Source: Prinsepia uniflora
Lineage: Eukaryota; Streptophyta; Magnoliopsida; Rosales; Rosaceae
Assembly: GCA_032719365.1 (NCBI GenBank)
Contig: CM064870.1
Coordinates: forward strand, 38,348,194-38,412,193
Length of the DNA: 64,000 nt
Direction: 5' to 3'
In this document: piece after piece, positions 23,899 to 35,783 of the stretch
Layout of the letters: each line of letters begins with the position of its first letter
How positions within the stretch are numbered: position 1 is the first letter of the stretch
Notes under the pieces: generated by a model
The model's database searches: none
Seen by the model: the letters and a program-made list of their open reading frames with translations, nothing else
Told to the model about the DNA's origin: nothing
Made by a program: the position numbers and the translations under genes

Positions 23899-26373
23899 TG
23901 ACAGGACCCACCCCGATTATCACGCCAATAACCGAGGTGAACCCTGCTCCCGTCTGACAACCCAAAACGAAAGACCGAAACGACATCACGAAAACCACAA
24001 ATAAATCACATCATTTTTATCATGGAAACCGCAGCAACATAAACACAATAGGATAAACGTTATAAAACATTAGCAGTAAAACATCAGATACCAATATAAT
24101 CATCCGATCAAACCTTCCGGATCTATCTGAGTCTTTAAACTCAATCCAGGCCTCAATATAATCCGAGTCTTTAAACTCCCGAGTCATTAAACTCAATCAG
24201 GGTCTTTAAACCTAATCCGGGCCCGTCCCCCGTCAAACATAATTTGGGTCTTTAAACCCAATAACCAGATCCAGCAAATCCAATCCAAAACCATTTGAAA
24301 ACCTTTTCATCCAAACCCGAATCCGAAATCACTGGTCCGAAGCCCTTCCGGCGTTCAGAACCGTCATTCCGAACCCAAATCCGGAAATCCACTTTTCAAC
24401 TTTAAAACCAAATTCCGCTTTCCGAAATTCGATTTCAAAACCGAAAACCTTGGTTACCAAATCATGTCTCAGATCCATTTATAATCATTGAAAACCATTT
24501 ATCGTTTGAAATCCCAAAACCATTGCCTCACAATCAGAAAGCAAGCCTTTCTCGTAAAACAAGCTGAAATGCGTACTTTCTCGAAAAATGTACATTTATA
24601 TAAAACAATTATATCATATTCAAATAATCATAAAATCACATATAAAACCATAAATCAAGTAATTAAAAGCAGTTATGCATGCTTAGTTTAAGGAAGAAGT
24701 CCACTCACAGTTACCGGGCACGTCACTCGCGTCCCGTACGTCCTGTACGTTCCTCGTCCTCCTTGGGGATTCCCAATCCTGTCACAAGTCACCAAAGTAC
24801 GTCACTATCACGTCCACTAAGGTTCTCCTAATTTTCCCCAATTTTCTCGAACTTCGAACGTAACAAACCGGGACCCTAAACCTTCAACCTCGTAGAACTA
24901 ACTCGAAACAACGTCCGATTGTCCCGAAACCTATCCCAAAAGACTCGTTACATCGATTAGACCAAAAAATATGTTGGAAGGTTCATCGGAATCCTCCCCA
25001 CGCTCCCCCATGCGTCGCCCAAAGTGGCTGCATGTGGGCCTCACGCGCCTGCACACAGAACACTGTTCATTGTCTTCCTCAGCCGTTCGACTGGTCTGAA
25101 CCGGCGAGGGCGGTTCTTCGCCATTCCTACACCATTTTCCTTCCTTTTTCCACCAATAGCTTCGTCCTAATCCTAGAAACCGATTCCCCTCAACCAAACA
25201 CGATAACACGGCCTACAACTCAACTCCCAAACTCGAAATACAAACCACCCGAAAACCCTTGTTTCGGTTTCTGGCCACCCGTGCATCCCCCCTTCACGGC
25301 TGCACAACCAACAGCTTCCCAGGGACCTACTTAGTCAACTAGCACTCACCAAACACCTCGACTCCTACCCAAAATCCACGACTCACCGTTTGAACCTAAA
25401 TTGGAAAACAGAGCAAACAGGGGAAAGAAGAGCAATTACCTGCCGTCCGTGCTCCACCGCGAGCTCCGCCGTGTCAACTGGGTCCCTAAGGCTCCACTAC
25501 AGTCTCTGAACACCACCAGCAACGAAGATTGATCAAAGTACAGCAGCTCCACCTCCAAACTCCCTCGACACCTCTCTGTTTCCTCTGAGAACTCACACCC
25601 TCCTCACACACAACCACTCAACTCTCAATCCTCTCAGCCCAGTCCTTGCACTCTCAACCTCTCCCTGATCACACTCACCAATTCACAAACCTCACACATA
25701 CCCAGAGGTCGATCGATTTCCTCCCGACACTCAGTCTCTGTTTTCTCAACACAAACACAAGCACGACTACCCGTTTAATTGCACCGTGCAACATCCTAGA
25801 ACCCACTACACACACACACCACGTGTCCACAATCCCCTAGTCCAAACTCAACATATCCAATCCTTCTTGTACACTTGGCCTTATCAGATTGGCCCAATTC
25901 CCAATGTGCCAAAAAGACCAAAATGCCCATCTTGTTCAATTTTACGATTTTACCCCTCACGTATCTCGCTCGTCCGATGTCCGATGAAGGCATGCCGCCT
26001 GTCGTTGAACTCAGGACGACGAGATTTACCTAACCGTTCTCGGTCTACATGAAAACCAAGCGAAGTGGAAATTCAACATTTTCCTCCTTATTGTAACCAA
26101 ATTACGAAAGTGCCCTCAACCTTCCGAACATCATAACTTCCTCCTCGGATGTCGGAATCGGGCGTGCCACCTGTCTACGGATTCGTGACATCCCGAAATA
26201 CGTAATGGTCATCGGTCAATGTCCAACTGACCGCCGAAACTGAAAGTCAACATTTTGCCCAATTAGGGGCAAAATTGTCATTTCTGCGCTAACACCCCAA
26301 CCGTAGCCAACTAACCACCGATTAACGTCGCTAATTACTTTACTATCCCCGACCCCTGGGACGGATTGTTACA
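23899..26373 (-). mobile_element. solo LTR (2475 bp) of the long-LTR family, TSD CCATC
   Basis: Plus strand starts TGACAGGACCCACCCCGATT and ends GGGACGGATTGTTACA, with perfect CCATC duplications at 23894-23898 and 26374-26378. It carries the GAGTCTTTAAACTC phrase repeats (about 24128-24260). The palindrome region is diverged. It sits between the second catalytic Asp and the catalytic Glu of the integrase. Confidence 0.93.
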
Positions 26374-26980
26374 CCATCACTAATCATTACGCGGGGCATA
26401 CCAAATCTAGAAAATATGTTAGTGCAAAGGAAAGTTGCAACAGCTTTAGAATCATTAGTACGGGTGGCTTTAGCTTCCACCCATTTCGATACATAATCCA
26501 CAGCAAGAAGTATATATTCAAAACCAAACGAAGAAGGGAATGGACCCATGAAGTCGATACCCCACATATCAAAAATCTCGACATTAAGTATATAGGTTTG
26601 TGGCATTTGATCTCTAGGTCCTAGATTACCAGATTTTTGACATCTATCACATGTAGCACAAAATGTATGAGCATCGCGAAATAAAGAAAGCCAAAAGAAA
26701 CTTGAGTCTAACACCTTAAGGGCAGTTTTCTTGGAACCAAAATGTCCCCTGCATGATTCAGTATGACAAAATGCAAGAATAAAGTTATGTTCATTCTCTG
26801 GGACACATCTCTTAAGAACTAAATCAGAGCATTGTTTCCACAAGTAAGGTTCATCCCATAAGTAAGTTCTAGCATTATGTTTAAGCTTGTCACGTTGATA
26901 TCCAGGCATGGTATTTGGGAATTGTTGAGTCACTAAGTAGTTCACAATATCAGCATACCAAGGGGTTGCAAAAGTACTTA
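26374..26980 (-). pseudogene. pol: integrase N-terminal half, second Athila-like element
   Basis: Minus strand reads DKLKHNARTYLWDEPYLWK, then the HHCC zinc-binding part (FCHTESCRGHFGSKKTALKV and FCATCDRCQKSGNLG), then WGIDFMGPFPSS with the first catalytic Asp and PRVMISDG with the second. It stops exactly at the solo LTR insertion. The frame is otherwise open for about 195 codons, longer and cleaner than the copy at 845-1981, suggesting this element is younger or less decayed. Confidence 0.92.
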
Positions 26981-27499
26981 CCTAGATTCCGAAGAGTTGT
27001 TCATCTGGAAAGGTCTCAAGTATGATGCCATCCTCCTGATTCTTCATGATCCTGGATAGGTGGTCGGAAACAACATTCTCTACTCCCTTCTTATCCCTTA
27101 CCTCAATATCAAATTCTTGGAGGAAGAGGATCCATCAAATAAGTCTTGGTTTGGCATTCTTTTTGGTCATCAAGTACTTCAAAGCATCATGATCTGTATA
27201 CACTATAACTTTGTATTGAAGTAAGTAAGAACAAAACTTATCAAGAGCAAAGATTACTGCAAGTAGTTCCTTTTCAGTGGTTGTGTAGTTCTGTTGAGCA
27301 TCATCCAAAGTCCTAGAAGCATAGTAAATGACGTAGGGATTCCTGTCCTTTATTTGTCCTAAGACGACTCCTATTGCATAGTCGGAGGCACCGTACATGA
27401 GCTCGAATGGTAAAAAACAATCTGGGGCATAGAAGATAGGGGCACTGGTGAGCAACTCTTTTAACTTATCAAAGGCCTCTTGGCACTCGGCATTGAATC
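26981..27499 (-). pseudogene. pol: RNase H domain, second Athila-like element, truncated upstream
   Basis: Minus strand: FNAECQEAFDKLKELL, MYGASDYAIGVVLGQIKDRN (the catalytic Asp position reads Gly in MYGASD; family form has C-D-A-S-D), TTEKELLAVIFALDKF with the Glu kept, VIVYTDHDALKYLMTKK and VVSDHLSR. A stop near 27133 interrupts before FLQEFDIEV. Pol similarity ends at about 27499, where unrelated sequence starts. This junction is the truncation point of the whole element. Confidence 0.88.
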
Positions 27500-29471
27500 C
27501 CTAATATGCAAGTGGCAAGCTCCTTCATCGCCTATAAATAGAGAGCAACCCAATTTTTCAACGGACATCCAATCAACCAATCAGCCTCAGCAAATTGATC
27601 TCTATCAATTTTTGAACCAATGAACACCTTTAACACAAGGTTTCATGGTTTAAAAACAGCTCGCGCTTATGGCAAAAACTTCTCATTTAAACATTAAAAT
27701 CATGATGCAGCTTCTCTTCTCACCCATACGAGGGATTTATGCACTTTGGTAACAGTCTTTCTAACCAAACAGCGTCATAATGATGGGCTTCTCATCCCTG
27801 TTGACCAATTATTTCTGAACTCTCAAGTGTCAGAAGAGATGCCCTCTTCCCAACTGACCAGTTTTTGGACTTTCATCTGAGGTTCGCGGAAGATCAACAT
27901 TCTTTCTGGCCACTCAGTGTCATAAGGGTTGTCATTATTGACTATCGGCTCACAGACAGTCATTTTGAATATCGACTCACGGACAGTCTCCGGCCACCGT
28001 CTTACGGATAGCCACCGAGACTACCAATATACAGACAGTCATCCCGACCACCGGCTCAGGGACAGTCATGTTGACTAACGATTCACAGATAGTCTTCGGC
28101 CATCATCTTACGGATAGCCATCCTAACTACCGACATATGGAAGGTCACTAAGGAACTCAAACCTCCCTTTTCAATGTCTTGTCGTCGCATTTGAGTGCAC
28201 TTCCATCTCATGGCATGATTTCCAACTTATATTCATCTTAATTGAAGATTTCCTGAATTTTCTATTTCTTACGGGCTTGAAATATTAAGAAAATAGTTTA
28301 CTATTTCAGCACTTGTAATTTCAGTTGTTATTCAATTCCAGTACTTTTGCATTCATGTACTCGTACTTCCATTTCCATTTTAATACAACTAGATTTACTT
28401 AAGTAGTGATTGGTGCTCGGAATATACCATCCAAGTGTGGTTCACGATTCACCAAGTCGGGACACCATCTTTGTGCATTGGTCTGAGTCTTTTGATCCCG
28501 ACTTGAGGGAACCATGGACCATCTCCCACTTAACTGTTGAAATAACAATGTCGCCAGGTTTGAATATCATGGCAGAATAACTACTGATTTGGGCATCGCT
28601 TAAAAGAAAATATTTTAAGTCCTTGAAAAAGGCATAGAAAATAACTACGTGGGGATTTCTTATCCAACCACATCATGATCATATTGATCAGAAGGAAGGT
28701 TTTCGGTCAAAAACGGAACCCAATTATACTGTTCAATAGCAGGTTCTCTACTTGTGGCATGCTTGCACTTGAGTTAAAAGGCTTATTTGCCTCCTGGTCT
28801 GCCTATCTAGGGATCGACCATGGCTTAATGCTCTTCACGCTTAGCCCATTTGGAATCTCCATATTGCATTGAAGCAAAAGAGATCCCATGAACGGTCTAC
28901 CTCCCTCGCTCCACAGAAATTTTTTTCACACGGAGGTCTAGCTAGGGTGTCCTCGGGGCGTCTCGGTTCCTAAAACGAGCTAAATATTTCGGGCAGCAAC
29001 ACCATGTAACATCATGGTATAATTTTATAATATTTTCAGATCACCTGTAAAATGCTGATTATCTTCCAAATTGTGAAATAAAATGTCCTCCTACCTTTGA
29101 GTTTTCAGGATTTTTGTTGTTTTATTGTGATTTTGTTGAAACCAATTACTTACTTTATTGCTTCTCCAGTGGTAGTTACAAATTAAATTTTTGTTTGTTG
29201 GGTGACAAGTTTCATTTAAAAAATAAATAAACCTTTCATGGATAATAATTGAGGAGATATTAATATATCGTCTTATAGTAATTAACATATTCCAGTTAAG
29301 GCACTAGATTCACCTAAAACAATCTATTAAGATGTATTGAAATCTGGTCACTAACCATGTAATTTATGGCTCTGTTATAGGAACTTGTTCCCAACATTTT
29401 ATTAGTTAATTTAAAAACAATAAAAATTGTTACTAACGTCATTAAAAAATAGTTTCGAGTCGGGGACTAAG
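27500..29471. other. unassigned segment, LTR-like promoter at its left end
   Basis: TATAAATA at 27533-27540 (GCCTATAAATAGAGAGC) and the following non-coding sequence resemble an LTR promoter and leader. A polyadenylation-like zone near 28300-28390 is followed by TGATTGGTGCTCGG, a possible primer site that could not be matched to a tRNA with confidence. A minisatellite lies at 27941-28150. The right part (28560-29471) shows no recognisable coding sequence. Ends at the start of a long LTR at 29472. Confidence 0.4.
27941..28150. repeat. 27-bp minisatellite with a 106-bp higher-order period
   Basis: About eight imperfect units of 26-30 bp built on CCGNCTCACGGACAGTC. The phrase CTTACGGATAGCCA recurs with its neighbours 106 bp apart (units beginning 27991 and 28097), so groups of four units form a higher-order repeat. 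Confidence 0.75.
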
Positions 29472-31418
29472 TGACACGACCCATCCCTAATCCCCCTTGG
29501 ATTAAGGGATGCCCCATGCTCCCGTCTAACCCACGTGCGACACGAAGGCCAGACACCCATCCAACCTGCATGTGACACGTAGACCAGACAAGGGATCCCA
29601 TGTCAACATCCCAAAAATAACTTCCGGCTTCCTAGAGTGCGTAGAAACCACCGTGGATCGTGTGTGATGTCTCAGTCTTACCAACAGGCCGCATCCATAT
29701 CAACCTGAAGGGCATCAAAAAAACTAGAAAAGACTGTGAATGGACAAAAATAAATAAGTTTATAAAACATTTTATAGAAAAGACATTTATTCCCTCCACG
29801 TAAAAACCAATGCATAGATTCGAAAACCATTTCGTTTTCTACATAAGAAAACCGTTTATAAAACTGAAATTATTTTCCTTCCTCAAACCACTGTGCCTTA
29901 GCCCAAAACCATAAATCAAACCAAGTCTGGGAACTCAGCCCAAATCCAAGATCCCAATCACGTCTAAAACCGTAAATCCCATCATCTAGGCCACTGCCCA
30001 AAACATCTGAAAACCATATTTAAAAAATCATGATATCACATAAATCTGAAACACATTTCCATCAATCAAACAAATTTGTTGGATCTCATATCAACGAGTC
30101 TTTAAACTCAATATCAATCCGAGTCTTTAAACTCAACAGGCCTTCCTAGGTAATCAACGAGTCTTTAAACTCACGAGTCTTTAAACTCAATAACAGGCCT
30201 CGGGGGAAATCAATAACCGAGTCTTTAAACTCACGAGTCTTTAAATTTAAATCACATATAGGGCCCTCCCCCGTCATAATCAATCACCAGGTCTTTAAAC
30301 CCAAAACCAGATCTAGCAAATCCAATTCGAAAACATTTTATCAAATCCATAAATCCATAAATCCATTTCCAAATCCATATCCGAAATCATCATTTTGAAA
30401 CCAGAATCCAAATCCAGAAATCCATCCAAAATCACATTTAAAACGAAATCCGAAATCATATTTTATCGAAATGGGTCTCATGCCCGAATTTCCTTTCAAA
30501 CCCAATATCATATCATCAAATCATTAACAAAACACAATACATATAAACAGTATAAAATCATCACCAAAACATAGCATAAAACATATTCTCGAAATACGTG
30601 CAAATACGTAAATCACATCGAAATACGTGCATTTATGTAAATCATAAATACCATAATCATAAGAAACAAAATCATATATAGAAGACATATAAAACAGTTA
30701 TGCATGCATTATAATATAGAAAGCAAAGTCCACCCACAGACTATCATCGATGTCATCTCGATATGCGTGCAATACGCCTTTCTCGACTACTCCACCATCA
30801 CTGGAACTCTTGTACCTGTCCAAATCACATTCTAAGATCACTAACTACTTCAATAACCTTCCATTAAATCCCCGTAATTTTCCTAGATTTTTAAATGTAT
30901 TTAAACTCGATCCTAAACCTTCAGACATCTCGAACTATATCGAAACGAAGTCAGATCGACTCGAAACCAATCCCAAAATGTTCATTACATCAAATACTTA
31001 AAATTTCATGTTGACCGTGCCTCAAAATAAGAGTACATGTGCCCTCACACGCTTCCAAAAGGCACTGCGCGTGGGAGCCATGCTCCGGAACTGTTCATCT
31101 TCAACCTCTCGCTAAACCCGGTTCGGTCCAGTCTACTATAAATCCGGTCCAACCGAACCGTCGAGATCGGTTCTCACTCAATTTTAGTCCAAATTCGATC
31201 TCGCTTGTCCCACTATATTCGTCCCACTATTTATAATCGATCTACGAGATCAAAACACGAAAACCAAGTCTCTAACTTACCATCCCGATCAAGGATCAAA
31301 CCTGTGTTCTTCAACCATGTCCTCCCATTGATCCTGACCTCCTCCAGCCTCAATTTCAGTCCCAATCGACTTGTATGACCTCAAAAATTGTGTTCCAAGC
31401 GTTAGAATCGATCAATAA
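29472..31418 (-). mobile_element. first part of a long LTR, interrupted by the complete element at 31419
   Basis: Starts TGACACGACCCATCCC (family start) at 29472 and proceeds through the GAGTCTTTAAACTC repeat zone and the GTCCACCCACAG phrase (30729). It is cut at 31418 by an insertion with AATAA duplication and resumes at 39388. No coding sequence. Confidence 0.85.
30093..30245. repeat. six copies of the 14-mer GAGTCTTTAAACTC
   Basis: The near-palindromic 14-mer recurs near 30095, 30119, 30160, 30173, 30219 and 30232 (last copy one base changed), separated by CAATAACAGGCCT-type spacers. A related cluster is present in the LTR at 24128-24260. Confidence 0.8.
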
Positions 31419-32423
31419 TGACATGACCCATCCCAATCCCCCCGGGATTAGTGCGGGATGACCCTGCTCCCGTCTGACACGAAGTGTCAGACAAGGGATA
31501 TTTTCGACCTTTGCCCTCCCGGGCTATCAGAGTACGCCAGGATCCAGAGGAGGTATGTGATATCTCGGTCTCTCCTTTCACTCTCATTCCTCACGGTCAC
31601 ACACCAGATGAATGATGGAAGTGGTGATATGTGGGTTTGTTGTGTGTTTGAAGAAAAATGAAGAATGAAGGTAATATGGGTTATGGGGTTTCGGGTGTGA
31701 AGAAACAAAGAAGAAGAATGATGGCTGATGAGAGAAGAGAGGATTAATTGAATGGCTAGGATTTAAGGGATTAAGTGAAATGGATGGATAGGATTTAGTG
31801 TGGTTAGGATTAGTTATATAATAATAGATATAATAATATTTAATTACTTAGATCCACAATTTAAGGGATCTAGCCAATGGGATGAGTGACACTTGTCACT
31901 CATCCATGGAACCCACCTAAAATATCTAGCCCAATCAGATTTTGTCAAATCATCATCGTCTCGAAGTACGTGCATAGTGAAATCGAACTTCCGTGACCTA
32001 TAACTTCCATGTTCGAAGTCCGATTTCAGCGTGCCGCCTGCCTATGGATTCGTATCGTCCTGATCTACGTAATGGTCCTCGGCCCTCGGCCATCGGACCC
32101 CTCGGTCAAAAACTCAACATTTGACCCCTTTTAACCATAATTACCAAAATGCCCTTAAACTTCCGAACATCATAACTTCTTCCTCGCACGTCGGAATTGA
32201 ACGTGCCACCTGTCTATGAACTCGTGACGTCACGAACTACGTCACGGTCATCGGTCAAAGTCCATTTGACTCCATGAACAAATAGCCAACGTTTTGCCCA
32301 CGCCTAGGGGCAAAACGGTCATTTTGCATCGTTCGTCCGATTTCGCCCTACTAATCACCGATTAACCTCACTAATCGTGATTAGTCACTAATCTAATCTA
32401 GGAATTTGGGACGGGTCATTACA
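31419..32423 (-). mobile_element. 3' LTR of the short-LTR element (1005 bp)
   Basis: Starts TGACATGACCC and ends GGGACGGGTCATTACA. Compared with the long LTRs it lacks about 2 kb between the CTCGGTC phrase (31580) and the leader. The 22-bp palindrome is perfect at 31882-31903. Confidence 0.93.
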
Positions 32424-32510
32424 ACTTTCCCTCCTTAATTAATTTCGTCCTCGAAATTCCAACCGACCTAATTCCAACCGTTTTTCCCTCCTTAATTTAG
32501 TTTCATTCTC
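32424..32510 (-). other. polypurine tract region, duplicated
   Basis: Minus strand reads TTAAGGAGGGAAAGT directly before the LTR start TGTAATGACCC, preceded by TCGAGGACGAAAT, a phrase that ends pol in many plant chromoviruses. A second, diverged copy of the GGAGGGAAA tract with its flanking TTTCGAGAATG phrase lies about 57 bp further in (near 32484). Confidence 0.65.
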
Positions 32511-33480
32511 GAAACTCCAACTATCCTGATTCCACTAACCAGAATAAAACTCATCTGCAACCAGACGTACCACTAACACTCTCGTCGTATCAACTACGTT
32601 CGACCACGTCGAATGACAGTAGCAATACGTTCCGAATTGACACCACTTGTCAAATCTACCAAGTCACTGACACAAACACTCGAAGGTTCCTTCCTCAATC
32701 ACCAAACTATCCTGACATTTGCTCCCACAGTGACAGGACCCATCCCAATCCCCCGGGGATTAGTGCGAGATGACCCTGCTCCCGTCTGACACGGAGTGTC
32801 AGACAAGGGGTATTTCCGACCTTTGCCCTCCCGGGCTATCAGAGTACGCCAAGATCCGGAGGAGGCATGTGATATCTCGGTCCCTGCTACAGTCCACATC
32901 CGATGTCAACCTGAAGGGTAGTCAAAACATTAAAAACTGTGAGTGGACAAAACAAAGAGTTTATAAAAACATTTAATAAGGAAGACATTTGTACCCTCCA
33001 CTAAAAAGCATGCATGCATTCGAAAACCATTTATCCAAAACAACCATATGTGGGACTAAGCCCAAAGCAGATATAAACTAAGGTCGAAAGGACCACAATA
33101 AAAACGACCATACGGGCCAATGCCCAAATCCTGTGCACACCTGTACACACCACATATCATATATCATATATCCATCACATACATATATATAAGTCACACA
33201 ACCAATCCTGTCACGGTATCCAAAGCCACGCGCGCGCTACCCGGGTCTCAATCCGAGTCATCTCAAAGTCAAGGTCAATGTCCGCAGACCACTGACCCTA
33301 CCCAAGGTAATAGTAACCATAGCCTTCCTGAGAGTAAGGAACCCAACTGGGGGGTGACTCCACCCAGTCGGTGCTCCGTGACTACTCCGGGGTCCACCCA
33401 GGCCAACGACCCTCCCCGGAGGAGATAATAGAAGTAAAGGAAGGTAGACGAACATATATATACATAACATAAACATTCAT

Positions 33481-33663
33481 GACCGGTTCCCCTGAACCGT
33501 CATGATCCAGAATATCCATAATTAGGTAACATGCCGGTTCCCATAAACCGTCATGTACCGTAATAACATAACAAGGGTTCATGCCGGTTCCCATAAACCG
33601 TCATGAACCACGATACCACAACAAGGGTTCATGTCGGTTCCCATAAACCGTCATGAACCTGGG
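33481..33663. repeat. tandem repeat, four units of 50 bp
   Basis: Units start at 33481, 33531, 33581 and 33631, each around CATGCCGGTTCCCATAAACC followed by GTCATGAACC. The period is exactly 50 bp in this reading. Confidence 0.88.
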
Positions 33664-34329
33664 AATCCATTTAAGGTTCCCTGACCTGAAATCAAAACCG
33701 TAAAGTGACTGGGTCTCGTACCCGAACATAGGACACCAACTGGGCACCGTGCCCGGAATCTGAGGTCATATGCCCGAGACAAAACCAAATGGGTTTCATA
33801 CCCGAGTTTAGCCTTTTAGAAATATAAGCACCGTATAAGGCCGAAACCTCGAAATAGTGCTTATACGTAACCACATAGAAATGCACCCATGGCATCATCA
33901 AACAAGTAATAAAACATATAATAAACATTTATGCATGCACCAATTTAGAAAACAAGGTCCACTCACAGACCGTCCGAGCTGCCGCCTCGATTTGCGTGCC
34001 ATACGGCTCCCCGAGCCGATCACCATCACCGGGACTCCCAAACCTGTCCAAATCGTAATAGAAGGTTATTAACTACTTAATTAACCTCCCACTAAAGCCC
34101 CGTAATTTTCCCGTATTTTTAACTATTTTTAATCCCGAACCTAAACCTTCCGATGCTCCGAAACATATCGAGACGGTGTCTGATCGACACGAAACCAGTC
34201 CCAAAATGTTCGTTACATCGAATAGATGATTTCGTATGTTGGAACCTTCCCTAGATTCCCTGCCACGCGCCCTCACGCGCCGCCTGAAGTGGCTGCGCGT
34301 GGGCTTCACGCGCCTGCTACAGTACCTGC

Positions 34330-34415
34330 TGACGTCATCGCTGACGTCAGCATGACGTCATCGCTGACGTCAGCATGACGTCATCACTGACAGCCCCTGA
34401 CAGTGACACGTGTCA
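34330..34415. promoter_or_regulatory. array of five TGACGTCA sites plus a G-box palindrome
   Basis: Perfect TGACGTCA octamers start at 34330, 34342, 34353, 34365 and 34376 (spacing 12, 11, 12, 11). TGACACGTGTCA follows at 34404-34415. These are classic bZIP-type targets (TGA/CRE and G-box). The solo LTR at 3437 has fewer copies (4695, 4794, 4806) in the same zone. Binding is inferred from the motif, not shown. Confidence 0.6.
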
Positions 34416-35783
34416 CGCTCCCATTGGCCCACTGTCTGACATGTCAGTCTGACATTGTCAGATCTGACATGATGATGTCATCCCTGACATGATGACGTCA
34501 TCAGTCATCCCTGCCTCCTCGCGGGTCGACCTGAATGTCTGCAACCGGGTCGCCGTGACCCGCGGCTTGACCCGGCCGGTTCTCCGCCGTCCAGCCACCA
34601 AAACCGTTCCCGTTTGTCCCATTTTCATCCTCTAATCCTAACCTACAGTCCTATGACATTAAAATGGAAGGAAAACATCAAAAACCATACCTTCGAGCTT
34701 GGCCATGGCGGCCGTGACTTCTCCCGCCGTTCACGGCTGTTCCAGGCCATCTAATGCCTCGAAATCAATCCCATTCATCTCCTGGGAGTCCTAGGAACCT
34801 CACCCAATTAATGGAATCGAGTAAAACCCATTAAAACCCAATTTCCAATTTTTGAAATTTCCTTACCTCACGGGTTCTCCTCCGCCGTGTCCTCCACCGT
34901 GGACCACCGTCCACCCTTTCCGCCCTCAGCCCTTCACCCTTCCCCCACGGTCATTCCCCGCTCATACAAGTGATGAATGGTGAAGTGTGATTGTGTGTTT
35001 TGGTTTTTGAAGGAAAAGGAAGAAAATGGAGAAAATGGTGTTATGGGGTTTCGGGTGGAAGGATGAACCAAGATGAAGGAGATGGCTGATGAGAGAAGGA
35101 GAGATTGATGGTGAGGATTAAAAGGTAGGGTTGAAATGGATGGTTAGGATTAATAGTTGTTAGGTTAAATTATAAAATAATTAAAATAATAATATTTAAT
35201 TATTTAGATCCACATTTTGGGGGATCAAAGTAATGGGATGAGTGACACTTGTCACTCATCCATGGGGCCCACCAAAATATCCACCCAATCAGATTTCGCC
35301 GAAACGTCCCCGTCTCGAAGTTCATGCATAGTGAAATCGAACTTCCGTGACCCATAACTCTCCCGTTCGAAGTCCGATTTCAGTGTGCCGCCTGTCTATG
35401 GATTCGTATCGTCCTTATCTACGTAACGGTCTTCGGCCCTCGGCCATCGGACCTCCCGGTCAAAAAGTTAACTTTTGACCCCCGTATTCACCCAAATTAC
35501 CAAAATGCTCCTAAACTTCCGAACGTCATAACTTCTTCCTCGAACGTCGGAATTGAACGTGCCACCTGTCTATGAACTCGTGACGTCACGAACTACGTCA
35601 CGGTCATCGGTCAAAGTCCATTTGACTGCCCGATTAAAAAGTCAACGTTTTGCCACCATCAGGGGCAAAACGGTCATTTCGCACCGTTCGTCCGATTTCG
35701 CTCTACTAATCACGGATTAGCCTCACGAATCGTGATTAGTCACTAATCTAATCTAGGAATGTGGGACGGGTCGTTACACACAG

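Larger units (their letters stand above)
16848..27499 (-). mobile_element. second Athila-like element, 3' LTR to RNase H, truncated at its 5' side
   Basis: Minus-strand element read right to left: RNase H remnant, integrase, long non-coding 3' region, polypurine tract, 3' LTR. It carries a solo LTR in its 3' LTR (16931-19810) and another in its integrase (23899-26373). At about 27499 the pol sequence stops abruptly just upstream of FNAECQEAFDKLKELL. RT, protease, gag and the 5' LTR are therefore missing. Confidence 0.88.
32731..35778 (-). mobile_element. solo LTR (3048 bp) of the long-LTR family, TSD CACAG
   Basis: Starts TGACAGGACCCATCCC and ends GGGACGGGTCGTTACA, with perfect CACAG duplications at 32726-32730 and 35779-35783. 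It contains a 50-bp tandem repeat (33481-33663), the array of five TGACGTCA sites (34330-34383), TGACACGTGTCA (34404-34415) and the 22-bp palindrome (35238-35259). It is the longest LTR in the window and, being nested in the complete element, among the youngest. Confidence 0.94.

Noticed and set aside
25032..26052. Several plus-strand ORFs of 64-100 codons
   Set aside because: They fall inside the solo LTR 23899-26373, in low-complexity C/T-rich sequence; no domain and no conservation in other LTR copies.
34320..34510. Possible CRISPR-like array (regularly spaced repeats)
   Set aside because: Spacing is 11-12 bp with no spacers of usable length, and the genome is a plant; it is a bZIP-site array in an LTR.
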